A stretch of 64,000 bases of DNA from Wyeomyia smithii (lineage: Eukaryota; Arthropoda; Insecta; Diptera; Culicidae): the NCBI RefSeq assembly GCF_029784165.1, contig NC_073696.1, positions 87,677,381-87,741,380 of the forward strand, written 5' to 3'. Below the pieces are notes generated by a model. That model was not told where the DNA came from. It did no database searches and was given only the letters and a program-made list of their open reading frames with translations. Every line of letters begins with the position of its first letter. Within the stretch, counting starts at the first letter, position 1. Both the position numbers and the translations under genes were made by a program. Below are positions 26,201 through 40,500 of the stretch, one piece after another.

Positions 26201-29200
26201 ACTCGAATTTAATTCATTATACCTCGGGGTGATGAGAGTTTTCAAGGTAAAATTTTAATTGGATATGCATGGTGAATGGTGAACATGGTAGCTTGTGTAC
26301 CACTAGTGTCAACATTAAAACGCTTTTTTGTGTGTGAAATCAAGTGCTTTAGGTGATCTAGTGCTAGTGATCCGACGGCCAAATTGGAAACCTAAACGGA
26401 TAAGTAGAAGTGTATTTGCATGCTTTCGATTTATTCGTTTTTTATTGATTTAATTTGTGTCAGCGCCGATCAGCGCATCTATATCACATAGACGCTACGG
26501 CTGCTGGTTGAAACATTCATTGTTATATTTTTGCATTGTTCGTTGCCTTTAGCCTTTGCCGTTGCTGCTGGACGAGTCCGGCCGGCGGTTGTTTGTTTGT
26601 TTATTATGGACTGTGCAAAGTGTGGTAATGTAGTTCGTGTTAGCGACGATCCCGTAGTTTGTGTGGGCAAGTGCAATTCTCGATTTCATCGAGTTTGTAC
26701 ACCGCTCACTAAAATAGCGGCGAAAGTCGTTAACGATAATGAAAATATTGTTTTCAAATGTGCTTCATGTTTATCGGCCCAAGAAGACGGCGGGAAAGAT
26801 GATACTATGAGTAGTGAGCTGACGGAGATCAAGAGTGTATTGTCATCTTTGTCTCAGTCGCTTACAGATACTCAAAGCGGAATCGAAACAAAGATAAACA
26901 GCGCGATTGCTAACGGTATCGATAGTATTTTAAAATCGATCAGCAACTCTCTTCGTGAGAGTATGGCAAGCATTGAAGCCAATGTTGCCAGAAAGCTGGA
27001 TGATTTTAAAATAAATGTTATTGGTAAAAATGATCGGGATAAACATGCTGCAATGAGTAGAAAGAGGTCTAGAACTGAGAGAACGATTCACTCTGAGTCG
27101 GACTCTATTCCCAAGAAGAAAAAAATAATTTCGAATAAGCGGGACGAACCAATTAAAGACGTAGCTAAGCAAAATCACGAGGTTTTTATTTCTGAAAATG
27201 CTTTGACATACGCGAACGTTTTAGCGGGGTCAAGTGGGAATGCAAATAAATTGAAGCGAGTGGAAAACCGTAAGACTCGGCCGGTCATTGTGATTAAACC
27301 AGTCGAGTCTTCTCAATCTAGTGAAGATACTAGAATTTTTTTGAAAAATAGTTTAGATCCTAAAATACACAAAATTAGAAACTTTAGAAACGGGAAAGCA
27401 GGTTCGATAATTGCTGAGTGTGCATAACATTGAAGTCGTGAAAAAGGACATTGAAAGCAATTTAGGTGAAAAATACAACCGCTAAGCCTAAGTTGAAAAT
27501 TGTGGGAATGAGTGATCAATATTCCCCCGAAGTCTTTATTGACTTGTTAAAAAGTCAAAATGAAGACTTCGGTATCAATGAAGTCAAAGTTATTGCTCAA
27601 TTTGTAAATTCAAGCTTCAAATATAATAAGTATAACACTATTATTGAAGTTGATAAGGACACTTTTAACCACTTGATGACTGCTGGTAAAGTAAACATTG
27701 GGTGGGATAGGTGTTCGATTCAAGAGGCCGTCAATGTTTTACGTTGCTTTAAATGTGGAGAATTTGGTCATAAAAGCACAGAGTGTGTTAATCCTGAAAC
27801 ATGCTCCAAGTGTAGCGGACTACATAAGACATCGGAATGCTCATCGACTGATTGTAACTGCGTAAATTGTTTAAAATCTAAGAAAGAATTTCATTTGAAC
27901 TTGAACGTAAAACATCCAGCATTTAGCACGCAGTGTCCGGTATATCGGAGACTGTTTGAAAAAAGAAAAAGCAACATGTTGTTAAGTAAAAAGCAGCTGA
28001 AGCAAATGCAATGTGAGAGGAAGCGAGAGATAGTTTATCTAAATATTGCTGGTTTATCTACAAATTATGCCGCATTGCGGCATTTTGTGGAAACAACACG
28101 TCCGATGTTAGTATTGCTGGCTGAAACTCATATAGTAGAAGCTGATGCATTTGATCAATATAACATACCGGGTTACAAAGTTGCTTTTTGCCTTTCACAC
28201 TCCAGACATACTGGAGGGGTTGCTATTTACGCCAAGGAATCTGTTAAATTCAACACTCGGTTAAACGAATGTGTTGAAAACAATTGGTTCCTGGGTATAT
28301 CAGTTGAAAGAGGCATGACGATGGGAAATTTCGGAATTGTATACCATTCCTCCAGTTCAAGTGACCAGCGTTTTTTGGAAATTTTAGACAACTGGTGGGA
28401 GAGTTTTGTAGAATTAAATGAATTAAACGTTATCGCTGGTGACTTTAATATTAATTGGCTTAATGAACCAAATTCGAATCAATTAAAGCAATTAGCAGAT
28501 TTTTTCAATTTGCGACAAACTGTTTGTCAATATACAAGAATTTCCAGACAATCTCGTACATTAATAGATCACGTGTTTTCAAATTTTGATAATGTTCATT
28601 CCTTTACAGAGGCCGATTACAAAATTACAGATCATGAGACAATTTTTGTTTTTATTGAGAATGACCAAAACCGTGATGATATAGTAAAGATAAAGTGCTG
28701 GAACAGATATTCGAAACAAGCAGTGTCTCAACTTGTTTCGAGAAGCTTGGATTTTGAACCAGTAACTGGTGATTTGGACAATAAAGCAGCTGTTCTTACC
28801 AACACGCTGAAAGAATGTACCAATAGTTTAGTTTTAGAAAAACATGTAAACTTGCATAATGCAAACAACTGGTACACTTTAGATCTTCTGCGTTTAAAAC
28901 GAAAAAGAGATAAAAGGTACAAGCAGTTTTACAGAAGTAACAGTAACGATGATTGGTATAGGTACACCGCGGCGCGTAACATGTATTCACGTGCCTTGAA
29001 AAAGGCTCGGTGTGAATATATACAGCGGAAGATTGATCAACATCAAAATAACAGCAAACAGTTTTCGAAAATTTTAAAGAAACTAATGAAAAGTAAAGAT
29101 TGTAGCCCGCAATCCATAACTTTTAATGGCTTAGAAGAACAATCGGCGCGAGTAATAGTAAATAAATTTAACAATTATTTCGTTAACAGTGTTCAATCGA

Positions 29201-31545
29201 TAAATCAAAGCATTGATTTGGTCAATGAGCCGGACGAGATAATACAGCCGATCAATAATAACTGTAGCTTCGATGGTTTTCATCCTATTACTTTTGCAGA
29301 GTTGAAAGACATTTGTTTTTCTTTGGAGAGATCGGCTGGTATCGACAATGTCAACGCAAAAGTAATACAAGATTGCTTTCATGTCATTGGACACGATCTG
29401 CTGGACCTTATTAATGAATCACTGCAAACAGGGCACGTGCCTGAAGTTTGGAAGGAAGCACTTGTGGTTCATATCCCCAAGATTACGGGGACGGATAAAG
29501 CCGAAGAGTTCCGTCCCATTAACATGTTGCACACATTAGAGAAAATATTAGAACTTGTTGTAAAAGGCCAGCTGATGGATTATTTAAATCGTAATGATTT
29601 GCTAATTCCAGAGCAATCAGGTTATCGAGAGCGGCACTCTTGTGAGTCTGCATTGAATCTGGTGTTAGCAAAATGGAAAGAAAAAATCGAGGCTAAAGAA
29701 ACTATTCTTGCTGTATTTTTGGATCTAAAACGCGCTTTTGAAACAATTTCTAGGCCCTTATTGATGCAAACATTGGAGCGCTTTGGTATCGTAGGGACAG
29801 CATATAAATGGTTTGAAAGCTATTTGTGTGCTAGAACTCAGAAGTTTCGTTTTAATGATTTTGAATCGGATTCCATTGCTAATACACTTGGTGTACAGCA
29901 AGGAAGTGTTTTGGGGCTCATTTTGTTCATAATTTATATTAATGACATGAAGCGAGTTTTACGGTTTTACGATATAAATTTATTTGCCGATGACACTGTT
30001 CTGTTCATTGCAGAGAAAAATCCAAACGATATTGTTGCACTTTTGAATCAAGATTTACATTATCTGGCGAATTGGTTATAGTTTAATCAGCTTAAATTGA
30101 ATATTAGTAAAACACAGTACTTGATTATTTCTTCTGCCAACTCCAGACCAGACGTAAACATTGTAATTGATGGTGAGACGATTGATCGCGTAAATGAATT
30201 AAAGTATCTTGGAGTTATTATTGATGACAAATTAACTTTCAAGTCTCACATAGATAATGTCATCAAGAAAATGGCGAAAAAATACGGTATTTTGTGCCGT
30301 TTGAAAAATGAATTGACTGTTAGTAGTAAAATTAGTCTTTATAAGTCAATCATTTCACCACATATAGATTTTTGTTCATCCATAATATTTCTTGCAAACA
30401 ATACACAAATGTTGAGACTGCAGCGCTTACAAAATAAAGTAATGCGATTAATATTAAGATGTAATAGATACACTTCCTCGAGTTTTATGCTGGACGCATT
30501 GCAATGGCTTCCTGTGAAGCAAAGAGTACATTTTTTGACAATGGTGTTTCTATATAAGATTTTGAATAATATGCTGCCTCGCTATTTGTGTGATCGAATT
30601 GATAGAGGAAGTGATTTTCATAGGTACAACACTAGAAACGCGGATGATGCTAGAACACCACATTTTTTATTCGGAAGATCACAGAACTCTCTGTTGTACA
30701 AAGGAATAAACTTTTTCAATTCGATTCCAAGACATGTAAAACGTTCAGCAACAATGACGGAGTTTAAAAGGCTTTGTATTTCACACATAAAGTCTGTCTT
30801 GTAGACAGATTATATAGAATTTTTTGTAAATTAATGACGAAGATTGTAAAATTTAAACTTTTTTTCTAATTTATTGGGTACATTAAGTTATTATGTTCAT
30901 TGATGATGATGGATTTTTGTTTGAATATAGTTATATAATAATTAATATTAGAGTTAAAAAAATGAGTCGGCTACACATGTTTGAGCCACGCGCGCGTAGA
31001 CTGACATAGACAATCTGGATATTGAGTACATCAGGTTTAAACCCCTGAAATTGAAACAAAAAGCATCACGGGTTGATAAGTTGCTTTTTGGGTTGCTGTC
31101 ACCTTTATTTTCTTAATTTATTTGCTTTTACGATTTACAAAAAGGGTTCGGAGAAAAAAACTGAAAAGGCTTGGGTTTGCCTGTGGACTGTAGAGCTCGT
31201 TATCGGGAATTATAGTGTCATAGGATCTCTTTCATAGTTCTGGATCGTTATCCAGAACCAATTCTGATTAGTTAACGCTCCTAAATGTTAGGTTCAATTC
31301 CTAACCAAGTCCAGATAATTTTCGGGTTGGAAACGTTCTGGATGAGCCTTGGATCAATGTTATTGAAAAATCGTTTATTTTTTATTTATTTTCAAATTAT
31401 TGGTATTCTTTTGAAGGGTTACTATGTCTGTATTAATAACCAGTCCGTTATTTGTTTGTCAACTGGTTACATTGTATGACTCTATATAATATCTTACTTA
31501 GATAAATCGACCAGCTCAAACCGATGTAGGGGTATGAGGTGGGAC

Positions 31546-31578
<33 letters not shown>

Positions 31579-34500
31579 ACACTTCGAATTGATTATTCAA
31601 AAAATCGAATTATACTCACTTGTCGGAAAATGCAATTTAATAGTTCAAATGCAAAAATAATGTATCTGGCCATGATTCCGCTTTGATTTTTTTTTATTTC
31701 TTGGCTAATTTTATTCAAAAATAATTATAATGTATCAGTTTTTCTAGATATTGTGTTTTCGTACCCATAATTATAAGAAAATAAAAGTTTTTGGTGAAAA
31801 ATGTCGGTTTTGACGAAAAAAAGGATCCCACGGAGCGAGGGGTGGTCTAATCGACACCAAAATTGATATTTGTGCAGAGTAATCTTTTATGAACAATTTC
31901 CTAAATTTTGAGCCTAATCTGAGAAAGTCGTTGAAATGAGGTGTGAATACTTGAGATGAATTGACCTATATGTGTAATGGCTCGGGGAAAGACTGATTAA
32001 TACAATCGTCAACCTTATTTCAATGACCGCGTAAATTGTTCTTTATGAAAGGATCGGGTTTCCAAATAAGCAACAGAATAATTTTGTATTTCTCGCAACT
32101 GATGGGTTTTTAAATTCCTAAAATTTGTATAGCTCATTGAAGCAGTGTACGAGCCCTAATGGTGTACTCAAGTTTAGTACTTCTACCAACCCTAATTTGT
32201 ATAGATTCGAATCAGTCCTGGCCTCAGTGTATGGCTCTGTTAAAAGGTTTAATAAATAAAAAAACTATTGTATCACTACTCGGAAAATTAAGATTTATGG
32301 CCAAAATTATTTTGATGTTGTCAAATTGTTTGTTTACTACTGTAGATGATTTTGTCGTATGAGAAATTATTGTGACAAGGGGCTGTCCATAAACCACGTG
32401 AAATGAGGCATATCTGATTTTTTTTTCGAAACAATAAAAAAACTCGTCAGTGTATACAAACGAATAGTTATACTAATTTTACATATTCTCAATGTATTGA
32501 GGACCAAATTACAGTGATATACGAAGAGTTTCGTTGATGAATCATCCAAAAATTCAAAATATGTAGAAAAAATGAAAAAAAAAATTAATCATCTTTTTTC
32601 ACAAAAACGCAAATTTTCCGCAATATCTTAACCTTGATTCTTGAAGGGCACAAACAGGGCTCTCTGGCACACTATCAGAAGCTGTGCTTACATTTGATGT
32701 TTTTAAAGGTCAAAATTATGAAAATTACGGATGTTTTCGACATGACTTGCGGCAAATTCTGCAGGGTTAGAATTAAATATTCTTCCTGTTTTAGGATGCT
32801 ATATAATAAGCTCTTAATTGTATGCAAACATACCACAACAGATTTAGTATGATTTTATATATTTCAAAATGTTCTGAAAAACTATTTTCCTTCATTTTTG
32901 AAAGAGGTAAGTTTGAAGGCGTTTTTCAACATAAACCGTTTCATATATCAAGATTTCATTGAGAAATTATGAAAATATATTAAGGAATTATGATCAAATC
33001 TGTCTATCAAAACTATAGAATCATGTGCTCAAAACTTATTAAATATGAAATTCGCATTTTGGTAATTTTGGCCACTTCTCTATATGGAGACCGTCTTATG
33101 TGACTAGTTCGAAATAATGGAATAATGTTATAAATTATAACTAATATCCCATTCCGCACGAAGCTCCAAGCTCTAAGTAAATATAATTAAGTAAAATAAA
33201 TTTGTAAAATCTGCTGGAAGTGTGATTTTTCTTCCGAGTAAAAGAAATTACATTTTGTCATTCTAATTTTAGAATACCAGTTGCAGAAAATGCCAACGTA
33301 CCTCTGCGGCTCACGGCAGTTTGCAATAGATCTTATTGTCAAATATAGTTTAATATGATTGGCATTGATCAGCCTGCATGTTAACGGCAGAACAAAACAG
33401 TTTTGTTGAAAAATAACATGAAAAGCAATAAACCAAGGTTGCTTCCTTGGAGCACACCAGATAAATTTATAAGACTACAAGACTCAGCATGTACCAATTT
33501 CATCGGTCAAATTCGATCTGTGAGATATGGTTTCATAAAGTCAGCAAGGAGAAGCAACTCCAAGCCCTTCAATTTCCGCTTTTTTTGTTTTTTCTTGAAT
33601 AGAACCCTAGCGTAAAATTTTTCATACACATGAGCCACAAAGAGTTGATGGGTTAGGTCACGGTAAATCCGTCAGTTCCACTTCATCTATGTGGCTGGCA
33701 GCCAGCCGACATGGAGACATGGCTAAGCTCAGGCACACTCCAGTATGCAATCTTCGACGTCACAAACCATAAATCTCACCCCACTCACCTGGAAGAGCAC
33801 CGGTAGAACTTTTGCACGATGTAATAAATGCCGCAAATTGGTATTGTTAACAGGATGAAATACGGCGTCACGACACTATTTATGAGCACCGCACAAAGGC
33901 ACAGCAGAATAAATTGCAGCAGCTTCTGACTTGTTGCAGCGATTTTCTGTGGGAGAGATCCAATCGTTCCGGTAGACCGGAGACGGAAACACGAGATTAA
34001 ATCCGGGATTTCCGTCCGTTGGTTTCGAGATTTATAACGAGACTAATAGCCTACCTTATCGACCACGGCGATATCGATGCTGAGTCGATTCATGATACGA
34101 CCCAAGGGTACCGTTTGAAAGAAATGGATCGAGTTTTTCAATACAGACGCCAGTAGTTTGCGGTGCAATCGCCTACGTGCCTTGCTGCCGGCCAGCTGAC
34201 CAGTTGGGAACGAAACCATCGCCAACAGAATGCATGTTCCAGAGAGTAGTGCGTAAACCCGGAAATTGTATGTTATCTGGGGAAGATAGAACATAAAATA
34301 CGGAATACATGTTTACAATGTTGATTCGAATGTTTTTTGGTGTAATTTTCGGTTCAGCTGGCAAAGGGGTTTGAAAATGTAATATTACTGTCATGGGACG
34401 CCCAATCAAGTGACTGACGTTAGTTTGGGCCCATTGACTCCAAACCGTAATGAAACTTGCTGATATAGAGTCCAAATTAGGTCACAATTTGAATTTAAAT

Positions 34501-37500
34501 GTCCCCACACAGCTGATACGAGATTTACAATGCAAATCCGGGCTTATAAATTCCACACAAGAGTAACCGTACTGCGGTAAAGTACGTTCGCAAGTAAAAA
34601 CTTTTCGTAGGTCAGTTGTCTCACATCAAGCGGATCAGGGTCGTCTTCCGGCGGCCGGTGCGAATGCGTTCCTTCGGTCCAGTTCTGCAGCCAAAAGTCA
34701 GTGTACGCTCGGAGGCACTGCTGGGCAAGAGCGCTCAGCAGAAAGGTGGCTGCGATGTGCGGTCCAGAAGCCTTCATGTACAGCCAGTAAATGCGGGCTG
34801 GAATTGTGCCATACTTTCGCTCCTCGTCCATGAGCAGCCGGTTTGAGACATCGTTCGCTTCCGGATCTGAAAGCAAGCAGGAATAGTTGGAAGAGAATAT
34901 TCATTTATATAATGATGTGAAACACTTTATCGAGAGCACCTAGCAAAAGCAGCACTTAATTTTGATAACATAAAAGTACGCAAAACTCTCTGCAATTTTA
35001 TGCAATCTACTATACTGACATTTAGGACATTTGAAAAAGTAAATTTAACAATTGAAAGAAAATACCCCGAGCTTCGCATGATGAAAAGTTTAGTTACATT
35101 TCAAACAGTGTACCACAATGTGCAAGTTTAAGACACTCAACGGAACGTTATTATAACTTTCTAATTAATGTGAGATTTACGCTTTCTAATTGATTACGAA
35201 AATCACGCCACCATGGCATTCGAAAGTGTCAATCATGAAGGAAGTTATATCAAATGATTTCCCTCTAGGTATTAGAATACTTCTCGTAATGTAAAATAAT
35301 TATTATTATCACTTGATAGCTTGCCACTCTACGAGCATTATAGCAAGTGGGTCTAATCGCATCTTGTGTAGGATTCAACTTCTACTAACTAGTCGTAAAC
35401 ATTTCCTGGTAAATCTGCTTTACAAGTAAAGCTACGGCTGCGAAAGAGAAAAGCACATGCTTTTCTTTCGCCCGGGAGGCATATAAGTTTTGGGTCATAT
35501 TTGATGAAAAGTTTTCTTTTCTTCTCAGAAATGCGCGAAACAAAATACGAGTTGGACAAATTTTCCGTTATTGTGACGAAAACTTGATCGTCGACGGGAA
35601 CTTTCAGAATAACAGTCTTTCATTTGCATTGAGATCGAAAATGTTTCAGATTGAATTGATTTTAAACTCGGTTAGAAAAAAATGGCAATTCATTCAAGTA
35701 GCGGTGAAAACAATTGAAAGAAGTCCTTTTTAAAGATGCATTTTATTTATAGTGAATGCTATTCTTTAATAATTTTATTTCACTTTCAAGCGGACACTGA
35801 TATATTACGACACGACCAAGACACAGCCACGTAACTGGACTTGAACACGAGAATTGATATGGATACGGACATCGAAATGAACACGGACACAGACACTGCC
35901 TCCTGTTTCGCTTGACGGACTACGAAATTTCCCAGGAAACTAATAAATTCTTTTTTATGAATTAATTTATACTTGCGAAAACATTTGCGATTTTTCTTCC
36001 TCTGTTCTTATTTATCTTTTTAAATTGTCGGCTTTAAATTCAAATTTGATTTGTATACCGAAAAGTCAGCAGGCTAAAATTAGCTGGTGATATTTATAAT
36101 TAAATCCCCGTGAATTCTAGCCGCTCCAAGAAAGGAAATCTGAAAAACAACATAATCGCTCCCATAAAGCTTCTATTAATATGCCAACAGTTGTGATATT
36201 TCTCAAATATACACCGCATTCAATGCTAATACCTATGCCAATTAGCTATAAATCACTCATCCGTTTCGTGAGTGCTTCTGTCATCTTTGTACAATGATTC
36301 ATTTAAATTTAAATTCCGAAGAAGTCCACAATAACTTCTTTCTGGTACTGTCACAGAGCAAGAGACCGTTCAAATTTAATTCCACACAACTATCCATAGA
36401 TGATTCATATCAATTCTGCTCTTCAATGTTAGTGGGAAATATGTATTAAAACAAGCTATCCGGAGTTGGTTTGACCCATTGCTATAGCTACCTTCTGCGT
36501 ATGCCTCTTCTTCAATCTCCTCGCTATATTCAGAAGTATTGGAGATGAGCTTCCGCAATGGATATCGCCAGCCAGAGGGTGGCTCCCCATGTAGCTGCCG
36601 ATGTTGTGACGCTTGATCCTGCTCACTGGGGGACAAACTTCTGCGAAATATAATAGATAATTAGTCAATATAATCTCTAGTCACATTCACCCGGACAACC
36701 GCATACAGAAACAAATCACGGCACAAAATAAATGCAAATCCTAAAACTCTTTTCTGGTAATTTAGTAGCAAAGCCAAAAACGTTTGAGTGATTTTCATTC
36801 TGGTATGCATGTCCGAGCCGAATGGCGTCATCGTCGTTAGTGAATAATACAAACTTCACGGAGCCGGTTTTGTTGGGGGCGGATGGTATTCTAGCCTGGC
36901 CGGCTACTCGCGTCAGCTCCATCGGATTGGAGTGCCGACCCCATGTGCTGCGGCTTAGACCGGGAAAAATGTTTCGCAATCCTATTATATCCGAAAAACG
37001 CAACCTACGGAGCAAAGTATTAAAAGAAAAAACCGAAAGATCAATTTCTATTCTGCAGTGCAAATTGATTTCAAGAAATAATCACACCCTCGCACCTTTC
37101 ATGCGGTCTGCGGTACGCTGCGCCATCGCTCGAATTTCGGCTAACTGGTGAGCGTGATTTGTGTGGGTTGACTGTCGAAAGCACTCGTTCACCTGCTCGG
37201 GTCTGGCTATCAATGTCACCCCGTCCTGTCTGGAGAGATTGCGGACGGGGGGCGCTGTTGCTGAGAATAACAGAGTGAGATCCAAATAAAAATACATGAG
37301 AGAACTTCAATACGAACATTCGCAATTTGTCAAGAGTAACGACATTGCCATGAACGATATCGCCCCAAATTGGACTAATTCACAGCTGGACGAATAAAGT
37401 GGAGTCAATAGGTAGAGGTAGAGTTAGAAATTGGTTTTTGGAAAACATGTTTGATACTTTCCTTCAGGAAGTTTTATTTGAAAATACAAATTACATTTTG

Positions 37501-40500
37501 ACAGTTTTTGTAAAAGAAGAAAAACCGATTTTTAATTAATGGAAGAGGTTAACTTAACTTTGTAAATAGAACAGTTTCAGTAACATCAACAATTAAATTG
37601 CGAAACTATTAATGCTGCTATACAGTGTTATTTGTATCAATAAATAAAATAGTTTAAATTTATTGAGTTAATACTTTCGAGAATATTTCCCGCTGATTTG
37701 GAAAGATTTACATTGGAGGTTTCTTATCTATTAAATGCATAATCAATTTATTTCAAAATATTTAGTTTCTAGTATGTATTTTTGGACGAATCTAAAAACG
37801 AGTAGGATTGCGAACAAAATTCAGCGAAAAAAAATGCATTGAACAAAAGTAAACTTAAATAAACAATCAATTATGAACATCAATTTATTTCAAAATATTT
37901 AAACCTTTAAGTTTCTAGTATGTATTTTTTGGACGAATCTAAAAACGAGTAGGATTGCGAACAAAATTCAGCGAAAAAAAAATGCATTGAACAAAACTAA
38001 ACTTAAAAAAACAATCAATTATGAACAAGAAATGAATGAATCAAGGCATTTTTCGATATCGTCATATGAGCTGGACTGCTGATCAACCAAATCATTGGTC
38101 ATGTTCGCGTTTCTATGTAAGTTTTATTGACTTTGACAGTTTGAGGTCGAGCGTTGTCATGTAGTGGAATCACTTTTTCGTTCTCTGCTCATATTGTGAC
38201 CGTTCTCGTGCAGTGCTTGGCTCAATCGCATCAACTGACGTCCATACCGTTCCCCAGTGCTGGTTTAAATATTTCGGTAATAAATAACGCCGACCGCATA
38301 ACCTTCACAGCATGTGTATTTGACAGAGCAGACGAGGTAGAAGCATGACCAGGCAGTACCTATGACTTTCTTTTCTTTGGGTACTACTTTACTTTACTTT
38401 ACTTTGTTGCCCGACGGTCCGTTCATCGGTGTAGTTCACTGAGGCTTGCCACGCTGTATTGCCTTCACTGTATAAGTAAGTGTGTATATCTTGTACAACT
38501 CGTGATTCATGAGCCTGCGCCACAATCTATCTTCTAATTTACCTCCAAGTATCGAACGCAGGACTTTATGCTCAAAAACTTCGTGCACTCATCGATCACA
38601 TTCCTTCAGCGTCCATCCTTCATGTTCGTGAAGGGTCACCGGTGGGATCAGCGTCCTATACAGCACTAGTTTTTTGCGAGTTTGCCAACTACGAGACCTT
38701 AAAGGGTTACGTAGTCCGTAGAAGGCCCTATTCACAGCTGCAACTCGTCTTTACACTTCACGGCTCATATCGTTGTCACATGCGTACCTCCTAAAAAGCT
38801 TGACAATGTCGATGCTATCAATGTCGTCCGCAAAACCAAGAAGCATATCAGATTTCGTGATGATCGTACCGTTTCCTTGAGCGTTTGCCGTTCGTACTGC
38901 ACCGAATTTTCTGCATTGAATTCATATTATATCACCCGTCATGATGCGATAAAGAAAGCTCTTCCTTTTTTGTGGCTGGAGCAATTGTTCACAGGCGAAA
39001 AACCGATGCTCAACGTCCCTTGGCTTCAAATCATAAAGAACCGAAGTCTCTTGTTTTTGTATCATTTTCAAAGCATGCAACCGCTTTGAAATGATTTGGC
39101 GGGTAACTCCTAATACCGAAGCAAGCTGTTCCTGTGTTTGGCATGGATCCCCATCGAGCAATTCCTCCTATTCAGCGTCTTGGGGTTTTTTGGCCTTTCT
39201 TCACGCGGACAGTAAACAATATCAAAATTACCGTCTCCAAAGAGACGGAACCAATTACGACTCGCAGTATTTTCCTAGCATTTTCAACTCTTGATGCGCT
39301 TCAGCCGCCGTTTTATTTTGATGATATGAGAAAAGTACACTTCCCGCAAATGACGACTTTTTTTAATTTACACAATTGAAAAAGCAAAGTCTTGATGCTA
39401 CATTCCGATTCGGAACTCGTTTTTGTTTGTTATACACAGACTTCGCAGCCGACTGTTTGGTGTACATGATAATTGCGGGGCTAGCGCTACGATCCTACTG
39501 GCACTAACAGTCTCTCCCGAGCCGAGACTCGAACTTACGACGACTGGCTTGCTAGGCTAGCATCGTACCTCAAGACCATTTACACAATTATATTATTATT
39601 ATTGCGTCAGTTTAAGGATGCAGAGCAAACAACTTAATCTACTTTCTTTCCTAGATGGTCCCCTCATCTGAAATATGCTTAAAATACACACAGTAAAAGC
39701 ACTGCAGTGAACTCTGTTGTATAGTTATTCGATTATTTCGTTTGAGAAACCTCACACCAGTTTGTCATCTCTCTGGTGAGATATTTCAGATTCCACCGTT
39801 AACTTGAGTCGTGTACCTCAAGGAGGTAACTTGGGACCGCTGCTTTTTGCAATACTTTTAAACGATGTTAGTATTTTGCTTGGTGATGGATGTAAGCTTA
39901 TATATGCGGATGACCTAAAACTATATTTCTGACGCTTCGCTAGTATGGTGGCCGAGAACCAAAGAATCCACCACCAGAGCAAAGCTAGATAAAGTTCAAC
40001 GACTTGCGTGCATTGCTATAACAGGAGCAATGGGCAGCACCCCATCAAAAGCTATTGATGCAATTCTTCATCTGTTACCATTGTACGAATACGTGCAACT
40101 TGAAGCAGAAAAGAGTGCATTGAGGCTCAAACGAACAAAAACTATCTTGTCAGGTGATCTTGTGGGTCACCTGACTATACTGGACTTTTTCAAAAGAGGG
40201 CCAGTGATGAGTATGAATGGAGACTGGATGGCACCTCAGGATAACCATGATATTCCCTACAAGGTATGCGAAACGTCGCGTACAGACTGGAAAGTCGGAG
40301 TTCCTGATGTCCGTCCTGGTTCAACGATATTTTTCACAGATGGCTCAAAAATAGGTACAAAAACTGGTGCAGGAATCTTTGGCCCTGAAATTAATATTTC
40401 AGTGGCAATGGGACACTGACCAACAGTGTTTCAAGCAGAGATTTCTGTAACCTATGAATGTGCGTATGTTTGTCTGACTAGAAAATACAAACATGCAAAT

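Larger units (their letters stand above)
26300..30960 (+). mobile_element. PHD/CCHC-type non-LTR retrotransposon, inactivated
   Basis: Order on the plus strand: PHD finger and linker (26606-27424), three Cys-rich knuckles (about 27740-27950), endonuclease, and RT without RNase H, ending at 30804, then an AT-rich 3' region. There are two single-base frameshifts (near 27425 and near 27480) and one in-frame TAG at 30079-30081. Domain content fits the CR1 group. Ends are approximate and no target duplication was found. Confidence 0.82.
30961..33279. other. Intron sequence, mostly unrecognised
   Basis: AT-rich. It contains an ATC microsatellite at 31546-31573 and a repeat at 31826-31935 that is the inverted partner of 15100-15210. 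A weak tRNA-like SINE candidate is listed separately at 31230-31360. Nothing coding was recognised. Confidence 0.5.

Noticed and set aside
36716..37063. 115-codon open frame on the minus strand between Sur exons f and g
   Set aside because: It has no recognisable domain, sits in an intron whose flanking exons already join in phase, and no start or splice sites connect it.
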